Source of the DNA: Symbiodinium natans
Taxonomy: Eukaryota > Sar > Dinophyceae > Suessiales > Symbiodiniaceae
Length of the DNA: 64,000 bases
Assembly: GCA_905221605.1 (NCBI GenBank)
Contig: CAJNDS010002094.1
Coordinates: 124,001-188,000 of the forward strand
Reading direction: 5' to 3'
In this document: piece by piece, positions 40,525 through 51,180 of the stretch
How the letters are laid out: each line of letters starts with the position of its first letter
How positions within the stretch are numbered: the stretch's first letter is position 1
Made by a program: the position numbers and the translations under genes
The notes under the pieces: model-generated
What the model was told of the DNA's origin: nothing
What the model saw: only the letters and a program-made list of their open reading frames with translations
Databases searched by the model: none

Positions 40525-41144
40525 TTAGGCATCGGCATCATCCGGCGTGAAGGACTGATCTAGCGTGACCCGCTTCTTGTCCTTTGCTACGAGCACTGCG
40601 CACCATGCGCTTTTTGAGGTTGCCATCACAACGCTCACGAGCGCCAGGCACGTTCTTCAGTGTACTCCTTCAGCAGCTCTTCGAGGCGCAGCTGGGCCTG
40701 ACCCGTACTTGCAACGTGACTGCGCTGACTGGCATCATCTCTACTCTCCCGAGGCCTGAAATGCTTTGCTCTGCTTCAGCTGCTTCCTTCCCACGATGCT
40801 TAAACTTGAAAAACAATTCGACTGCTGCTGCTTCGCTGACAGAACTGCAACGCGCTTGGTCGCTTGACTCGCTGAGCTTCGAACTGCTGCTCCTGGGCAC
40901 AAGGAGCGACGAACCAGTAAACATCACAGAACCCACGGAGCCCCGACGCACCGGTCTTCCATTTGCACTGTTCCATGTGCAGAGCACTTGGCACGGGAGG
41001 CCTCTGTGAGTTTCGACGATCCCGCCCGGTCACCGAGGCGAGCAATAGACTCCTGAGTGCCGCAGATGGGCTCTTTTTACGACTTGCTTCGACCATCCAG
41101 ACCTCAAAGCTAGCCAATGTGCCATCCTCCTTTCGGATAGGCAA
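40525..41144 (-). CDS. Unidentified gene, charged C-terminal region
   Basis: Minus strand: DGTLASFEVWMVEASRKKSP (41080-41140), ESSDQARCSSVSEAAAVELF (about 40810-40870), AQLRLEELLKEYTEERAWRS (about 40635-40700, coiled coil), and a last segment SKSAWCAVLVAKDKKRVTLD ending SFTPDDADA before TAA (40525). Joining them into one gene is inference. No family recognised. Confidence 0.4.
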
Positions 41145-41735
41145 TTATCGGCAGGATTCTGTCACAGTTGCCTCCATGGATAATTTTTGTGGGATTCTGC
41201 GCAGTAGGAGATTCTCCAGAACTCTGGGGGTCAACGCACGAGGCATGCTTCGGCGGGGCGGGACTCTCTGGTAGGAATTCCCAGGGATACTCCACGGAAA
41301 TCTCTGGAGGCTTGTCCAGGGTTTGACTCTGTGGGGGTTGGGCACGGGACTCTCTGCAGGTGTCTCCGGGGGTCGTCTCCCCTCGCGCTGCAGAATGGTT
41401 GACTAAAACCCAACCTAACAACACCACACGAACGGCGGGAAACATGAAAGCTGGCTTCAAAGGAGTTAGATTCCCTGTGTCCTGGGAAAAGCTGAATTCG
41501 CCATCGAAGGTTGCAAGAGCCATGTGTCACTTCCTCAGTTTTGGGCTTCGCCTACGAGATACAAGTCATGAACGTTATTGCACTTGAGCACTTGATGAGA
41601 GGACGGAATCTGGACAGTGAAAGCATAAAGCAAGTTCACGCACCTTTTGCATTCTGGGCACGTGGCCAGAATATCATGTTTTTGGGTCGTGCAGACGTTC
41701 TCAGCTTCTTGCAATGATAGTGGTATGTGTTCCAT
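41110..41735 (-). CDS. Unidentified segments, one with a Cys pair
   Basis: Segment 41640-41735 reads QEAENVCTTQKHDILATCPE and then CKR before a GTGCGT donor; the CPxC pair recalls a zinc or membrane-loop cysteine cluster. A 137-codon frame starts at ATG 41523 (MALATFDGEFSFSQDTGNLT) and has a hydrophobic helix near residue 30 and a Pro-rich tail. Minus strand. No family assigned. Confidence 0.3.
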
Positions 41736-41937
41736 GCTCTTTGGCGTTTGGCCACGGATGTTGGACTACGAGAAACCAACATTTGAGACGACAACTGCTG
41801 GATTTGGCATACTTAAGCCCAAGGTGAACGCAGTCAGACTGGCGCGCGGACCTGCATCAGCTGGCAATCATGGAAAAGGCGAGTATCTCGGAAAACTTTG
41901 GAGCAAAGCTCTATAATCATGTTGAGCCACGATGCAA

Positions 41938-42030
41938 ACCCTTATGCCCTTTTGTTCTTTCATGCTTTTTGTCACAATCTTTGTTGCTCTTTCACGCCCT
42001 TTCGTGCTCTTTTGCGCTCTTGCAACTCAA
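41938..42030. repeat. Degenerate 11-bp CTTT/GCTC repeat
   Basis: Irregular copies of GCTCTTTCACG-like units in a pyrimidine-rich stretch. Confidence 0.5.
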
Positions 42031-42523
42031 AAGTAAGCGTTGCTGCGGCTGCGGGGGGTATGTAGACATGCTCCACCTAGGCCTAGATGCACAATGCTTG
42101 AGCCCAAACACATTCAAGGAGCTGGGAAAGAATAACGCGCTGCCGCATCAGAACTCGATTGTGCCAAGCCTGCGAAGATATGTTCGGATGCCAGATCTTG
42201 GTGTCAAACTTCATCTTCGGAGGGTTGTACCTGCTCCATGAGCCGTTCAGCTGCTTGGACATGAGATCCGAAAGGGCTGAGGCCCGGGCGGGTATTCTGC
42301 TGGAATCTCGATGTCAATGTCGAAAAGTCCACCCGAGTACCTCCATCTCCCAAGGGTCCCGCCATGTCCCGCCGCTCTACGTCGCCACTACGTGGGGCGC
42401 ACGGGGTCCCTTCAGGGCCTTTTAGCCAAGCCTTCCAATGCGTAAGGTCGTTGTCAACCTGTGGCTCTACGGATGTGCATTCTGAGCAGCGTCACAAGCA
42501 CAAGATCTCAGCTCCACAAGTTC

Positions 42524-43069
42524 TCAGGATGATGCCGAGTCAGCAGAGACCTGAGCCTCTTTACCATCTTTAGCAAGAGCGCGGATGTCCTGGCACAAGA
42601 TGCCTTTGATTGTCGGACATTTCTGTGCTTCCAAAAGTGCCACCACATTCTTGACTTCATCTGCACCCATCACTAAAACCCACCCCACATGCACCCAGCC
42701 CGCTATGAAAGCATTGTGAAAGTGCGAGAGGATACGAGCAGACATCAGTTTCCTCAACTGTCTCCCTGCCTGCAGCTCCTTCTCCAGTCTCTTCAGCTCG
42801 CGCGGCCTCGCCTCAAAACACACCAAGCTTTCAAATGTGGCCTCAACGTTCAGCGCCTCGTGCTCAGAGCTGCCGACCATGATTTGACCTGTGACTCGCG
42901 GGACCTGATCTGATGTCCGCTTGTAGGGTTCTGAGCTTCCTTTTTTGAAAACAGCCCCAACGCTCCAACCGCCCCGGCCTTCACACGCTATCCTGCACGT
43001 CACAAACAGAATCAGATGCACCACGAAACAAGACGCGCACACGTGAAGCACCTGCCTCGGTGAGGCCAC
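42524..43069 (-). CDS. Unidentified protein segment
   Basis: A 181-codon frame. Right to left: hydrophobic CASCFVVHLILFVTCRIAC, then EALNVEATFESLVCFEARPR, ELKRLEKELQ, a probable intron (GC donor after LEKELQ, acceptor GGTGCAG), then EVKNVVALLEAQKCPTIKGI and DIRALAKDGKEAQVSADSAS before TGA. The last part looks like a folded helical C-terminus. No family recognised. Confidence 0.4.
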   Translation of the reverse strand: MASPRQVLHVCASCFVVHLILFVTCRIACEGRGGWSVGAVFKKGSSEPYKRTSDQVPRVTGQIMVGSSEHEALNVEATFESLVCFEARPRELKRLEKELQAGRQLRKLMSARILSHFHNAFIAGWVHVGWVLVMGADEVKNVVALLEAQKCPTIKGILCQDIRALAKDGKEAQVSADSASS

Positions 43070-43099
43070 AACGTTTCACACCATTTAGGTTAAGGCCAA

Positions 43100-44250
43100 A
43101 CGGGCCGGGTACAAACCATTCTTGAGCGACGGCGGCGGAGGATGCGCACACGGCACACGTGAGTCCACGTGACAAGGACGAATCCATGAACTGCATGGCT
43201 ACTTGCGGCTACTTGCTCTGCCGGTGCAGCCCACACGAGCACGCAAGGATTTTGCTGAGGCTGTCATCCGCGCAACAATGTGCAGCCGACGACTGATCTA
43301 GGCGATGCCACGGCCATACACCTGTAGCATGCGACACAAGGTTCGAGCCCAGGGGCGCGAGCTTGCGCGAATTGAGGGCCTGGCACCTTGCACCTGGTGA
43401 GACACACTAACTCTGCCGAGTTCGACTGACATCCAACATCGGGATCTCGGCACATGGAGCTGTGAGATAGCTCGAGCTCTACATATGATAAAGAAGCATG
43501 AGTAGGGGCCTAAAAGTTACTCCCATACTACATGTTGTTTTCAATGATCTGTCATCCACTGGTCATCCACAACGATTGGGACAATGGAACATATTTAAAT
43601 CAAGTTTGCAACTAGGAGCATGCAGCTGAGTTGATATTCACACAAATTGCACAAAGATCCTCTTGTGGGGACTTCGAGCGGCTCATTTGCAATATCTGCA
43701 GCTCAAGTCTCAACCAGGAACCAGCTGCGAGCATTATTAACATACCTCGCAAGATGCAGCGATATGGCACAGATGCTGTAGGTTGCAGAAATCTCCTGCT
43801 GCCAGGTTGCTGAAAGACCTCTTTTGCGTGTGCTGAGGAATTCTTGTCCGGGTGATACTCGACAAGAAGCTCCTCTGTGAGCAGATCCGCTAATTATGAA
43901 ACGGCATGAGACATGCATCATATCTCTTCAATCACTCTGTAGAGACATCGCAAAGCGTGAAAAGGAGGTTTTAGGGGGCGGAAGGCGAAGTTGATGCGCT
44001 ACGGGCAACTGGCCTTGAAGAGCTTCCTCCTCGTAGCGATTGGCTGATCCATGGTGTCGTGCAAACGCTTCTCCACAGCCTTGACCTCATTGGGAGAGCA
44101 AGACAGAGGCGGAGACAGCGACGGAGACGGAGACAGAGACAGACAGAGAGAGAGAAAGACAGACAGGTATCAAGCCAACAGACAGGACAACACAGACATG
44201 GCAACAGAGAGAGGTGATACAGGGTTGGACACTACGGCAGACAATGGCAG
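43100..44250. other. About 1.1 kb without a clear gene
   Basis: No convincing exon. A GACAGAGA-rich purine patch lies at 44100-44170. Confidence 0.4.
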
Positions 44251-44256
44251 ACACAA

Positions 44257-45260
44257 TCAGACTTCACGGAGCGAACGGCAGCGGACCTCTGGCGACAGGT
44301 TCGTTTCCGGAGCAGGCGCCGATGCTGGCGCCTGCCAACAAAAGCTCGCAAGAAATTCAGAGCTCACGCTGGATTGTGTTGACTCTGACTCAATTGAGGT
44401 TCCAAAATCTCGGGTGCCTTGTTGCCACCACTGGAACCTGCTCAACACTCGGCAAGGAATGCGAACTCTAGACTGCAACGATAAAACAGAAATTGAAGCA
44501 CGCTGTCTACAGGAGTCTTGCAAATCCATTAGGCCCCCGCCTTCACCAGCCGGTGGAGGGGTGGACCGCCTGTTCCGGCCGGCATTGAAACCAGGGTGAA
44601 CCTTGGGCGACGGCGAAGGCCCCGTTTTGCTGCCTGGCCGTTGGGCCCAGGTTGCACCCGAAGCAGGCTTGGACTCACTGTTGGCACTGTTGGCACTGTT
44701 ACTCCCAGCATCTTTCCCGAGCCGTTCGGCTGCAGCCGCGGCTGAGCGATAGGCCGTCTCTGCGCGAGCTTTCTCTTCCGCAAAGGGTGAGGCTGAGGCA
44801 CTCTTGTCGTAAGCAGGCTTGGTCGTCTCAGGCACCGGAATGCTGATAGGGGCCGATTGCGCCGGCTTTCTTCTTCCTGCTCCCTCCTGCGGGAGGTAAG
44901 CCTTCAATTTGTTGGCGTGGGATCGCCAAAGCTTGATAGTTCCGATGCCGGCAGCAAGTGTGCAGAACACGGTCAAGGACACTATCAAAATCACGATTCC
45001 CACCGCGGTGCTGCTGGTTGTCTGCTGCGGGGTGCCCGACACATTCGTACCGGTTGCAGCTCGAAAGTTGTATGCTTGCGCAGGGAGATGAGCAGAAGGG
45101 TTGCCGGCCATATCCTTCCAGAATGCAGCGGCTGCTCAGACACACACTCGCGTCAGCGCAACATGCGCAACAACTGCCCCTAGATGGCTCTGCTTTTGCT
45201 TCCAAGGCTCCCTGACCGCACCTTCCGGCAGCTCCAGCGTGTACGTCTTGCCAGACCTTC
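44257..45260 (-). CDS. Membrane protein, Ig-like (Big_5/SbsA-type) end, TM helix and tail
   Basis: Exon near 45180-45260 encodes PGRSGKTYTLELPEGAVREP and exon 44257-45135 continues AFWKDMAGNPSAHLPAQAYN, together matching the end of a Big_5/SbsA-type Ig-like fold (YTL.LP.GAV..D.AGNP). Then comes one transmembrane helix (AVGIVILIVSLTVFCTLAAG), a basic stop-transfer (KLWRSHANKLK) and a Pro/Ala/Ser-rich tail. The part past GGGLMDLQ may be intron. The protein probably sits at the cell surface with the Ig-like part outside. It may be the 3' end of the gene whose signal-peptide exon is at 49156-49327. Confidence 0.5.
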
Positions 45261-46295
45261 CAGGCTACAAAAAGGCATCGGGTACAATGCGGGGCTACAA
45301 GAAAGCCTGCTGCTTGCCACTTGCCACAACATGCTTCTTCAACATCCACGCTTTTAACCATCGGTTCGAAATGCCAATGCCTCAACAAAGTGTCCAGGTG
45401 GATGCGCAATAGCGAAGACGAGAGGATCTCCGCCGAGGGCGCCTGCAGACCAAGAGGACGAAAACTCAGGTTCGGATGGAGAGCTTCTCTATGTTTCTCT
45501 CTTTGGAGTGCTCAGGGTTCTCTCTTTGAGCCCTCTCTTTTTCAGTTCTCTTCCCCCCCTTCTCCTTGAGGACAATCGGAACCGATTGCACCGCAGTGGT
45601 GGTGCCAGTGCTGTCCACCTGCCACAGGAAATCGGTGTATGCAAGATGTGCTGGTCTTTTTAGCTAGACCACACCAGTGCCACAAGATGCACTACTTTCT
45701 TGTTGTTGCTATTGAAACTTGAGGTGTTCCGATTTGCATTGATGTGTCCAAGTTAATTCCAAAACCTACGTGTTCAATTGCTTCGTTCGTTCGAATTTCA
45801 CAGTGAAGCCTTGCGCTTAGAGAAAGCTCAGCAAGACGGTGATGCTTCTTAGGAGGTGAATCTCCAGTTAGTTCTTGCGCCCGCAGTCTATCCTCATAGT
45901 TCAGGGTTGGGCTGGTGGGTTGGTATATCGGATCCCAAACAGCCCCTCGGCCTCATCCCGAGCCCTAAACCCGGCTTTCACTTCAACCCTAAAACCATCA
46001 CGACCACCCGGAGCCCGAAGGAGGGTTCAGGGTGCAGAATTGAGGGTTTAGATCGCCCACGGGCCGAGCATCATGTGCATGTGCAGAAGTAGGGTTCAGG
46101 TCGACCCATTCTTCCGAGCATCATCTTGAGAATTCAGTGGGAGCTGGTTTCTCCACTGATCATCACTGATCCCTCCCTAGATGGACCCTCCAAAAACAGG
46201 CCCAGGTCCCACCCACCCATTTGGGTGGGGCTCAGCCCCAATGAGTGGCTACGATCTTGAGGTCCCCCCCCCCCCCCCCCGGCGCACACCCCAGA

Positions 46296-46346
46296 CAAAC
46301 ACACACACACACACACACACACAACACACACACACACACACACACC
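46296..46346. repeat. CA microsatellite
   Basis: About 24 CA units with one interruption, just after a 16-20 base C-run. Confidence 0.9.
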
Positions 46347-46639
46347 CCGTTTTCTCATTGAGCAGAATAGCTCTCTGAACGAAAGCTTGGAGGAAGCTTT
46401 CGCAATTCGTAAGTACTGACTCTGACTGTGGTAGATTCGTTAAACTCTTGGACTCTTGGAAAAATTGTAAAAGAAGGATTTGGAAACAGGACCCAGGAAT
46501 ATGCAAACAAATCCTTGGAAACGAGTTGGACAGTAGTTCTGAAAGCAGAACCTTCTTTTTGTTGGAAACTTTTCCATACATGCAAGTCACACAGATACAA
46601 AAATGAAATAGAAACTAACAAAACCAAAACTGTCGACTT

Positions 46640-46870
46640 GAACCGAAACGTTCCAAGATCCTGCTCCAGTTCTTGCAATATTCTGTGTTCCAGGACCCTG
46701 TTCTTTCCCAATCCCAAGTTAGTTTCTTGTTTCCAAACGCTATGTCCAAAATCCTGTTTCCACGATCCAGTTTCCAGAGTTCTTTCCAAGATCCTGTTTT
46801 CAGAGCCATGTCGCCGAGTTTTTGGTTCTGAAGCTCTATTTCAAGATCCTGTTCACGGACATTTGCACTC
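46640..46870. repeat. Degenerate repeat (GATCCTGTTTCCA)
   Basis: At least eight imperfect copies such as AAGATCCTGCTCC, AGGACCCTGTTC, AAAATCCTGTTTCC, AAGATCCTGTTTTC and AAGATCCTGTTCAC at irregular spacing. Confidence 0.65.
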
Positions 46871-47033
46871 GGACTCCTGCAACGATGGAAGCCTCCAACC
46901 GACTCAGCGTAGCCGTCAGATCCCCTGAAGCCCTTAGCGGAGTCACGGCAGCAGAGATGTGAGATGTCATCGAACATCATGCTTCAACGATTTCAGCGAT
47001 TTCAGCATTCGAGTGAGTGGCAGCAGCACCGGC

Positions 47034-47700
47034 TCACTCCACAAGAGGTTTACAGCGCCGTCCAGGGGGACAGCCACCTTGGAGCGTTCGAGGCTTTTGA
47101 GGGCTCCAGGAGGCGCTCACGGCGCCGAGGAATATCCGCGGAGCAATCCACACGGGCTCACCATGAGTGCAGCCACGTGCAGCCACGTGCAGCCAAGTGC
47201 AGCCAAGTGCAGCCAGGAGGCCGACATGCTGTTTGGATCGAAATCGATGAGTATCGGAGGATTCGTGTCCAGCAGCTGGAAACTGCAGGCCGAGTGCAAG
47301 AGCGCTGCGCGTGTCACGCCGTTGCAGAGTGCGGCGTTGCACGCAAATGTAACAACTGCTTGGGCTCTTTGTTTGGGGCGAGGTTGCGGGTTGCTTGGCG
47401 CCACTGCTCTGCATCAGAACACAGTTGCTTTCAATAGCTTAGAGACCCAGATCGCCTGTAGTCTTCTCTCGACAGCCCGGCATATGGAACCGCATCCTGC
47501 AGCCGCGACAGACAACATTTGCTTCGATCATCCCATTCCCACCCTACATGTGGGAGCAACTCTTCCGTTTTCAGACAGGCAAGTACGCATACTTCGCCCA
47601 AGCCTCTGTCGCGGGACTCTCCACGGAATTCTGTGAAGGTGGGCACTGCAGGGACACACCGAGGGTGGGGAAAAAACATCTCTGCCTGCGATGCGTTGCT
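47034..47700 (-). CDS. Doubtful coding region
   Basis: The minus strand has FACNAALCNGVTRAALLHSA and LLDTNPPILIDFDPNSM, but plus-strand frames are equally open (46959-47636). Undecided. If real it is more likely on the minus strand, between the Cys-rich and transmembrane exons. Confidence 0.2.
47161..47220. repeat. 10-bp tandem array (GCAGCCACGT)
   Basis: Five copies of a 10-bp unit; two end ACGT and two AAGT. Confidence 0.85.
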
Positions 47701-47839
47701 TTGCAGTTTCTCCTTGGTGCTGCCTTACACTAGCGATTTGAACAAAAAAGGCTTCTCCACGCTTGGTCCGCTGGGTGCAGTCTTTCGAGTCTTTCGACCT
47801 GGATCAACCTTGATCGACCTTGTGACGAAAGAAGTAGAA

Positions 47840-48187
47840 TCACTCCTCGTCACAAACCGTCATGGGCTCAATCGAAATGCCACAGGTCCTTGCAACCATA
47901 ATGACGCAGGCCAGTATGATTCCAGCATCTTCCAACAATCGTTGAGACATCACTCCAGCCTCGCGCTCTCCAGCTGTATCGTGGATAGATACCAAGACAT
48001 ATCGATGCTCAAAGTTCTGGATGATATCTGCATGTGCCTGAGCAAACGTTTGTTCCCTGCACGGCCCCCAACCGGACCGCCGGGCAACCGGCAGCGGGGC
48101 AAGAACCCGGTCCCTGAAGCCAAAGCACGTTCGAGGAACTGATTGCTCGTTAACCTCAGACAGAGCCACCAATTCATTGCCGTTCAT
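47840..48187 (-). CDS. Unidentified possible exon of the surface-protein gene
   Basis: The minus strand reads AQAHADIIQNFEHRYVLVSI and HDTAGEREAGV, protein-like, placed between the Cys-rich and transmembrane exons. No family recognised. An AG acceptor lies before GGAACAAACG. Confidence 0.3.
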   Translation of the reverse strand: MNGNELVALSEVNEQSVPRTCFGFRDRVLAPLPVARRSGWGPCREQTFAQAHADIIQNFEHRYVLVSIHDTAGEREAGVMSQRLLEDAGIILACVIMVARTCGISIEPMTVCDEE

Positions 48188-48342
48188 TAATTTTCCGCAC
48201 TTGTCCCTGGCAGATTACTCAGATTTTGGATCCTGAGAGGGTCCAGCTACCAGCGAGATTAGAATTAGAAGCACCCTCATGAAACAATGTGGGGCAGACC
48301 ACATTGACTCGCGCTGAGCAACGCTTCCCGCGCACCAAAAAC

Positions 48343-49077
48343 TCACGCCTGACGATATGGAGGAGCCACTACACCACCTGACATTCTCCGTGAACCGCAA
48401 GACCTTGCACATGGGAAATGCAGAGGAACCCTCATGATGAATGGAATTATTGCCAATGGCATCCAGGCGATACTGGGATGCGTCAGATTGTAAGTTCCTG
48501 AAGTTCGATGAAAGTTGAAAGTTGGGGCGGCGGCGACACGGAGATCCGAGCCGCTGCTGTGGGAACCTGACTCGACGATGCAGGCATAGCCCCCGACAGC
48601 GAGTGATTCGATCCAATATGATACATCTACACATCGAAACAGTCGAAACACCTTCCCCTGCGCACCTCCTCGCTGTGGAAAGTAGCTTGCAAGCTGAGGC
48701 GGGTCAACGTCGCACCCTGCTTGTGTTGGACAAGCGGTGCAGGAAGTTGACGACAGCAGTGAGCTCACACATCCAGAGGCCGCGTCAGCCCAAGCGCAGC
48801 CAGCAGCTGCAGCACATGCACATGCAGTGGTAATGCCAGGACAAGTTATCGTGGCGCAGTGTTCCTGCTGCGCACACAGGAAGCAGTCGATATGCCCCTT
48901 GGTACCGACATTCTCGCACACACCTCCGCCCCCTGAATAGGGCTTCCAGACACAAATCTCTCCAGCGGCACATTCACACGCCGTCGTCGAAGATGGACAA
49001 GGGTCAATAGTCCTTGTCGTTGTGAAAGTCGAGGTGGCTGCTTGTAGACCTCGAAATCTTCGATTGCTCGCCGCGGC
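48343..49077 (-). CDS. Cys-rich extracellular exon(s) with Ig-like start
   Basis: From acceptor 49077: a Ser/Thr-rich stretch, then DPCPSSTTACECAAGEICVW, CENVGTKGHIDCFLCAQQ, CPGITTACACAAAAGCAWAD and a third CxxC block, about 20 Cys in 110 residues. This is followed by CDVDPPQLASYFPQRG, the usual opening of Big_5/SbsA-type Ig-like domains (D..PP...S..P..G). The exon probably ends near 48650; the frame further left is less certain. The pattern fits a secreted or surface protein, with disulfides expected in the secretory path. Confidence 0.5.
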   Translation of the reverse strand, partial: AAASNRRFRGLQAATSTFTTTRTIDPCPSSTTACECAAGEICVWKPYSGGGGVCENVGTKGHIDCFLCAQQEHCATITCPGITTACACAAAAGCAWADAASGCVSSLLSSTSCTACPTQAGCDVDPPQLASYFPQRGGAQGKVFRLFRCVDVSYWIESLAVGGYACIVESGSHSSGSDLRVAAAPTFNFHRTSGTYNLTHPSIAWMPLAIIPFIMRVPLHFPCARSCGSRRMSGGVVAPPYRQA

Positions 49078-49155
49078 CTCTTGTGCCAAGAGGAGAAAAG
49101 CCAGTCTCCTCTGGAGTCCAAGCCTTCTCCGGAAAGAAAAGGAAGGGATAGCCAC

Positions 49156-49327
49156 CTGTGCCATTGGAGAGCCATCGCTCATTGATTTGCGCGGCTTGCG
49201 CCAGACCGTCTTTCCATGCTGCCATTACATGGCTTCCTACACCAACCACAAGCAAGCTTAGAGCCACCATAAGGTTCCAGAATGTCAGCCAGAATGTAAC
49301 AGAGCAGCTTCTCATTGCTTCTCGCAT
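49156..49327 (-). CDS. Signal-peptide exon of a secreted or membrane protein
   Basis: ATG 49327 starts MREAMRSCSVTF with a hydrophobic helix WLTFWNLMVALSLLVVGVG, then MAAWKDGLAQAAQINERWLS and NGT, and a GT donor (GGCACAG|GTGGC). It is in place to join the Cys-rich exon that starts at 49077 after AAGAG; the join is phase 1 and its exact acceptor is uncertain. Together they make the N-terminus of an exported protein. Confidence 0.55.
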
Positions 49328-49935
49328 ATTGTGATTCCGAGCTCGAAAACTCCGCTCGCTTCAGAAACACCTCTATTTTCGCATGCTGTTGCAGCAGTCC
49401 AGCTCCATTTTGGAGCTGTCACAAACCCAAAACAGAAAAACAAAACACCGAAAGAATGAAACCGTCTCCGACGACAACAGTTTCCTGCATACATCTGAGA
49501 TTACTGCGTGGCTGGCGGCGAGTTCATGAGCCTTCTTTGGCCACGATCCAGTATCTACAAGCGGTTTCCGGCGGCCACTGCCACCGTAGCCCCTGAGTTT
49601 GTGGAGGCTAGGACCAAACCTTGACTCCAGTGGAACCTGCTACTAGTACTCAGCATTTTATTACATTCAAACACCAAAATGCTTCGAGTGCTACGCTTCG
49701 CTTCGGACAAACCAGCGAGCCATGCCGCCGAGCTGGCATGGCTGCGCTCTCTCGCTCTCTTAGATGTCTTGGCAGTTTACCTGGCAGAGAATGGCTGCAC
49801 CCGAAGCATGGAGCTAGGCGCACGAAGTGAAGCGCACGAGGGCAGAAAGTGCACGAAAGCGTTCGCCGGCGGGGCCACCACGCGGCAGTAGGAGCCCGAG
49901 AAAGCCTCCAAAGATCATCACAAAGTCACGAAGTC

Positions 49936-51148
49936 TCAGATCAGGCTCCTTGGAAGTTCGCGCTTTCCAGCCTCAGCAAAGGCGTCGTTGATCTGCGACA
50001 GGGCGTAGCCTCCACGTTAGCAGCTATCACATCCATTGGCACATGGTTCATGGTCTCTGCAGCTTCAGAATAAACACGGGATGCTGGCTCGAGGGCGACA
50101 GAACAGATTCTAATGGAAGCTCCTGTGGCAACCGGCACGTTCGGTGAAGATTTTCGAGGCAAACACAGCGGTCCTCACGGTACTCATTCAAAAACTTGAC
50201 CTTGGCTCTCGCAGGCCATCGGTCGGCCGCCCATCACTCAATCACCAAAGCTCTCTGTCACCTCCCAAACATCTCAAACCACATCTCAAACCACCTCAAA
50301 GCACTCTGTCTCCACCCATTCCCAAAATTTCCCCTCTCCGTTTGCAAAAGGCACAAAAGGCAAAGGCCCGAGCCGCTTCTTCGAGGTTCCACGGGGTGTA
50401 GTTGTGCACGCCGCGGATGGTGAGGCACTGAGACAGCCGCTGCACTGCCCAACTCTGCCCAACTCAGAGTCCCTCTCGGATCATCCCCCGGATCCCGGCA
50501 GAATCCACACCTTCTTAATGATGGTCTCCCCAGTCAGCGCAGAAAGCTGAGAATCAGGGTGTACCTTCTGCGAGATCGGAGTGTGCGCAGCAAGCACTTG
50601 CATGTACATGTGTATGCGCGCTTTCGCTTGCGAAGCAAGCAATCACTGTAGTCTGAGCATGCTGACCATACCTGCAAACGAATAATGCCCGCCGTTGCGA
50701 AGCAGCTGCACACCCTGTCAAGTTTGCCAGAAGCATATTCGGAAGATTCTCAAGCAAGTGCGCAGGCCTCGTGGATTACACCTTTGGCCCCAGTCATCTC
50801 GACAGCGACATCGACTCCGTGCGGGTACCGTTCACGTATGGAGCGCTGCCGCTCCCAGAACTCCTTCAATAGCTCTCGAAAGCTTCTTCAAAGGCGCGAC
50901 AAAGACTTCTTTAGAGCAGCCTCCTCTCCACCTGAGACCAGTAGAGGAATGCCGCCGAACCTGACTTGTCCAAGCCGCGCTTGCAAGGCTCCATCAGCAT
51001 TGGTTCTTGAAATGGGAATCTTGGGCTTGAACTGCACAGCCGTTTTCAGGCGTTCCGGCTGCGTGTCGAGGCAGAAGACACTGCCCAGAAGCTGCAGGAC
51101 GACGAGCGTGTCTCTACTGTAGTCACTATTCGTGACGCACGAGCGAGC

Positions 51149-51180
<32 letters not shown>

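Larger units (their letters stand above)
45600..47000. other. Repeat-rich spacer or intron
   Basis: Contains telomere-like CCCTAAA words at 45960-46080, a C-run at 46262-46280, a CA microsatellite at 46296-46346, and degenerate GATCCTGTTTCC repeats at 46640-46870. No believable exon. Confidence 0.5.

Noticed and set aside
41640..41735. CPxC segment as an anoctamin loop
   Set aside because: Only the Cys pattern is similar; the expected FDN and transmembrane segments were not found.
44051..44599. 182-codon plus-strand ORF rich in Asp, Arg and Gly
   Set aside because: It runs over a GACAGAGA purine patch and is antisense to the transmembrane-tail exon.
46181..46378. Plus-strand ORF with a Thr-His repeat
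   Set aside because: It is the translation of the CA microsatellite.
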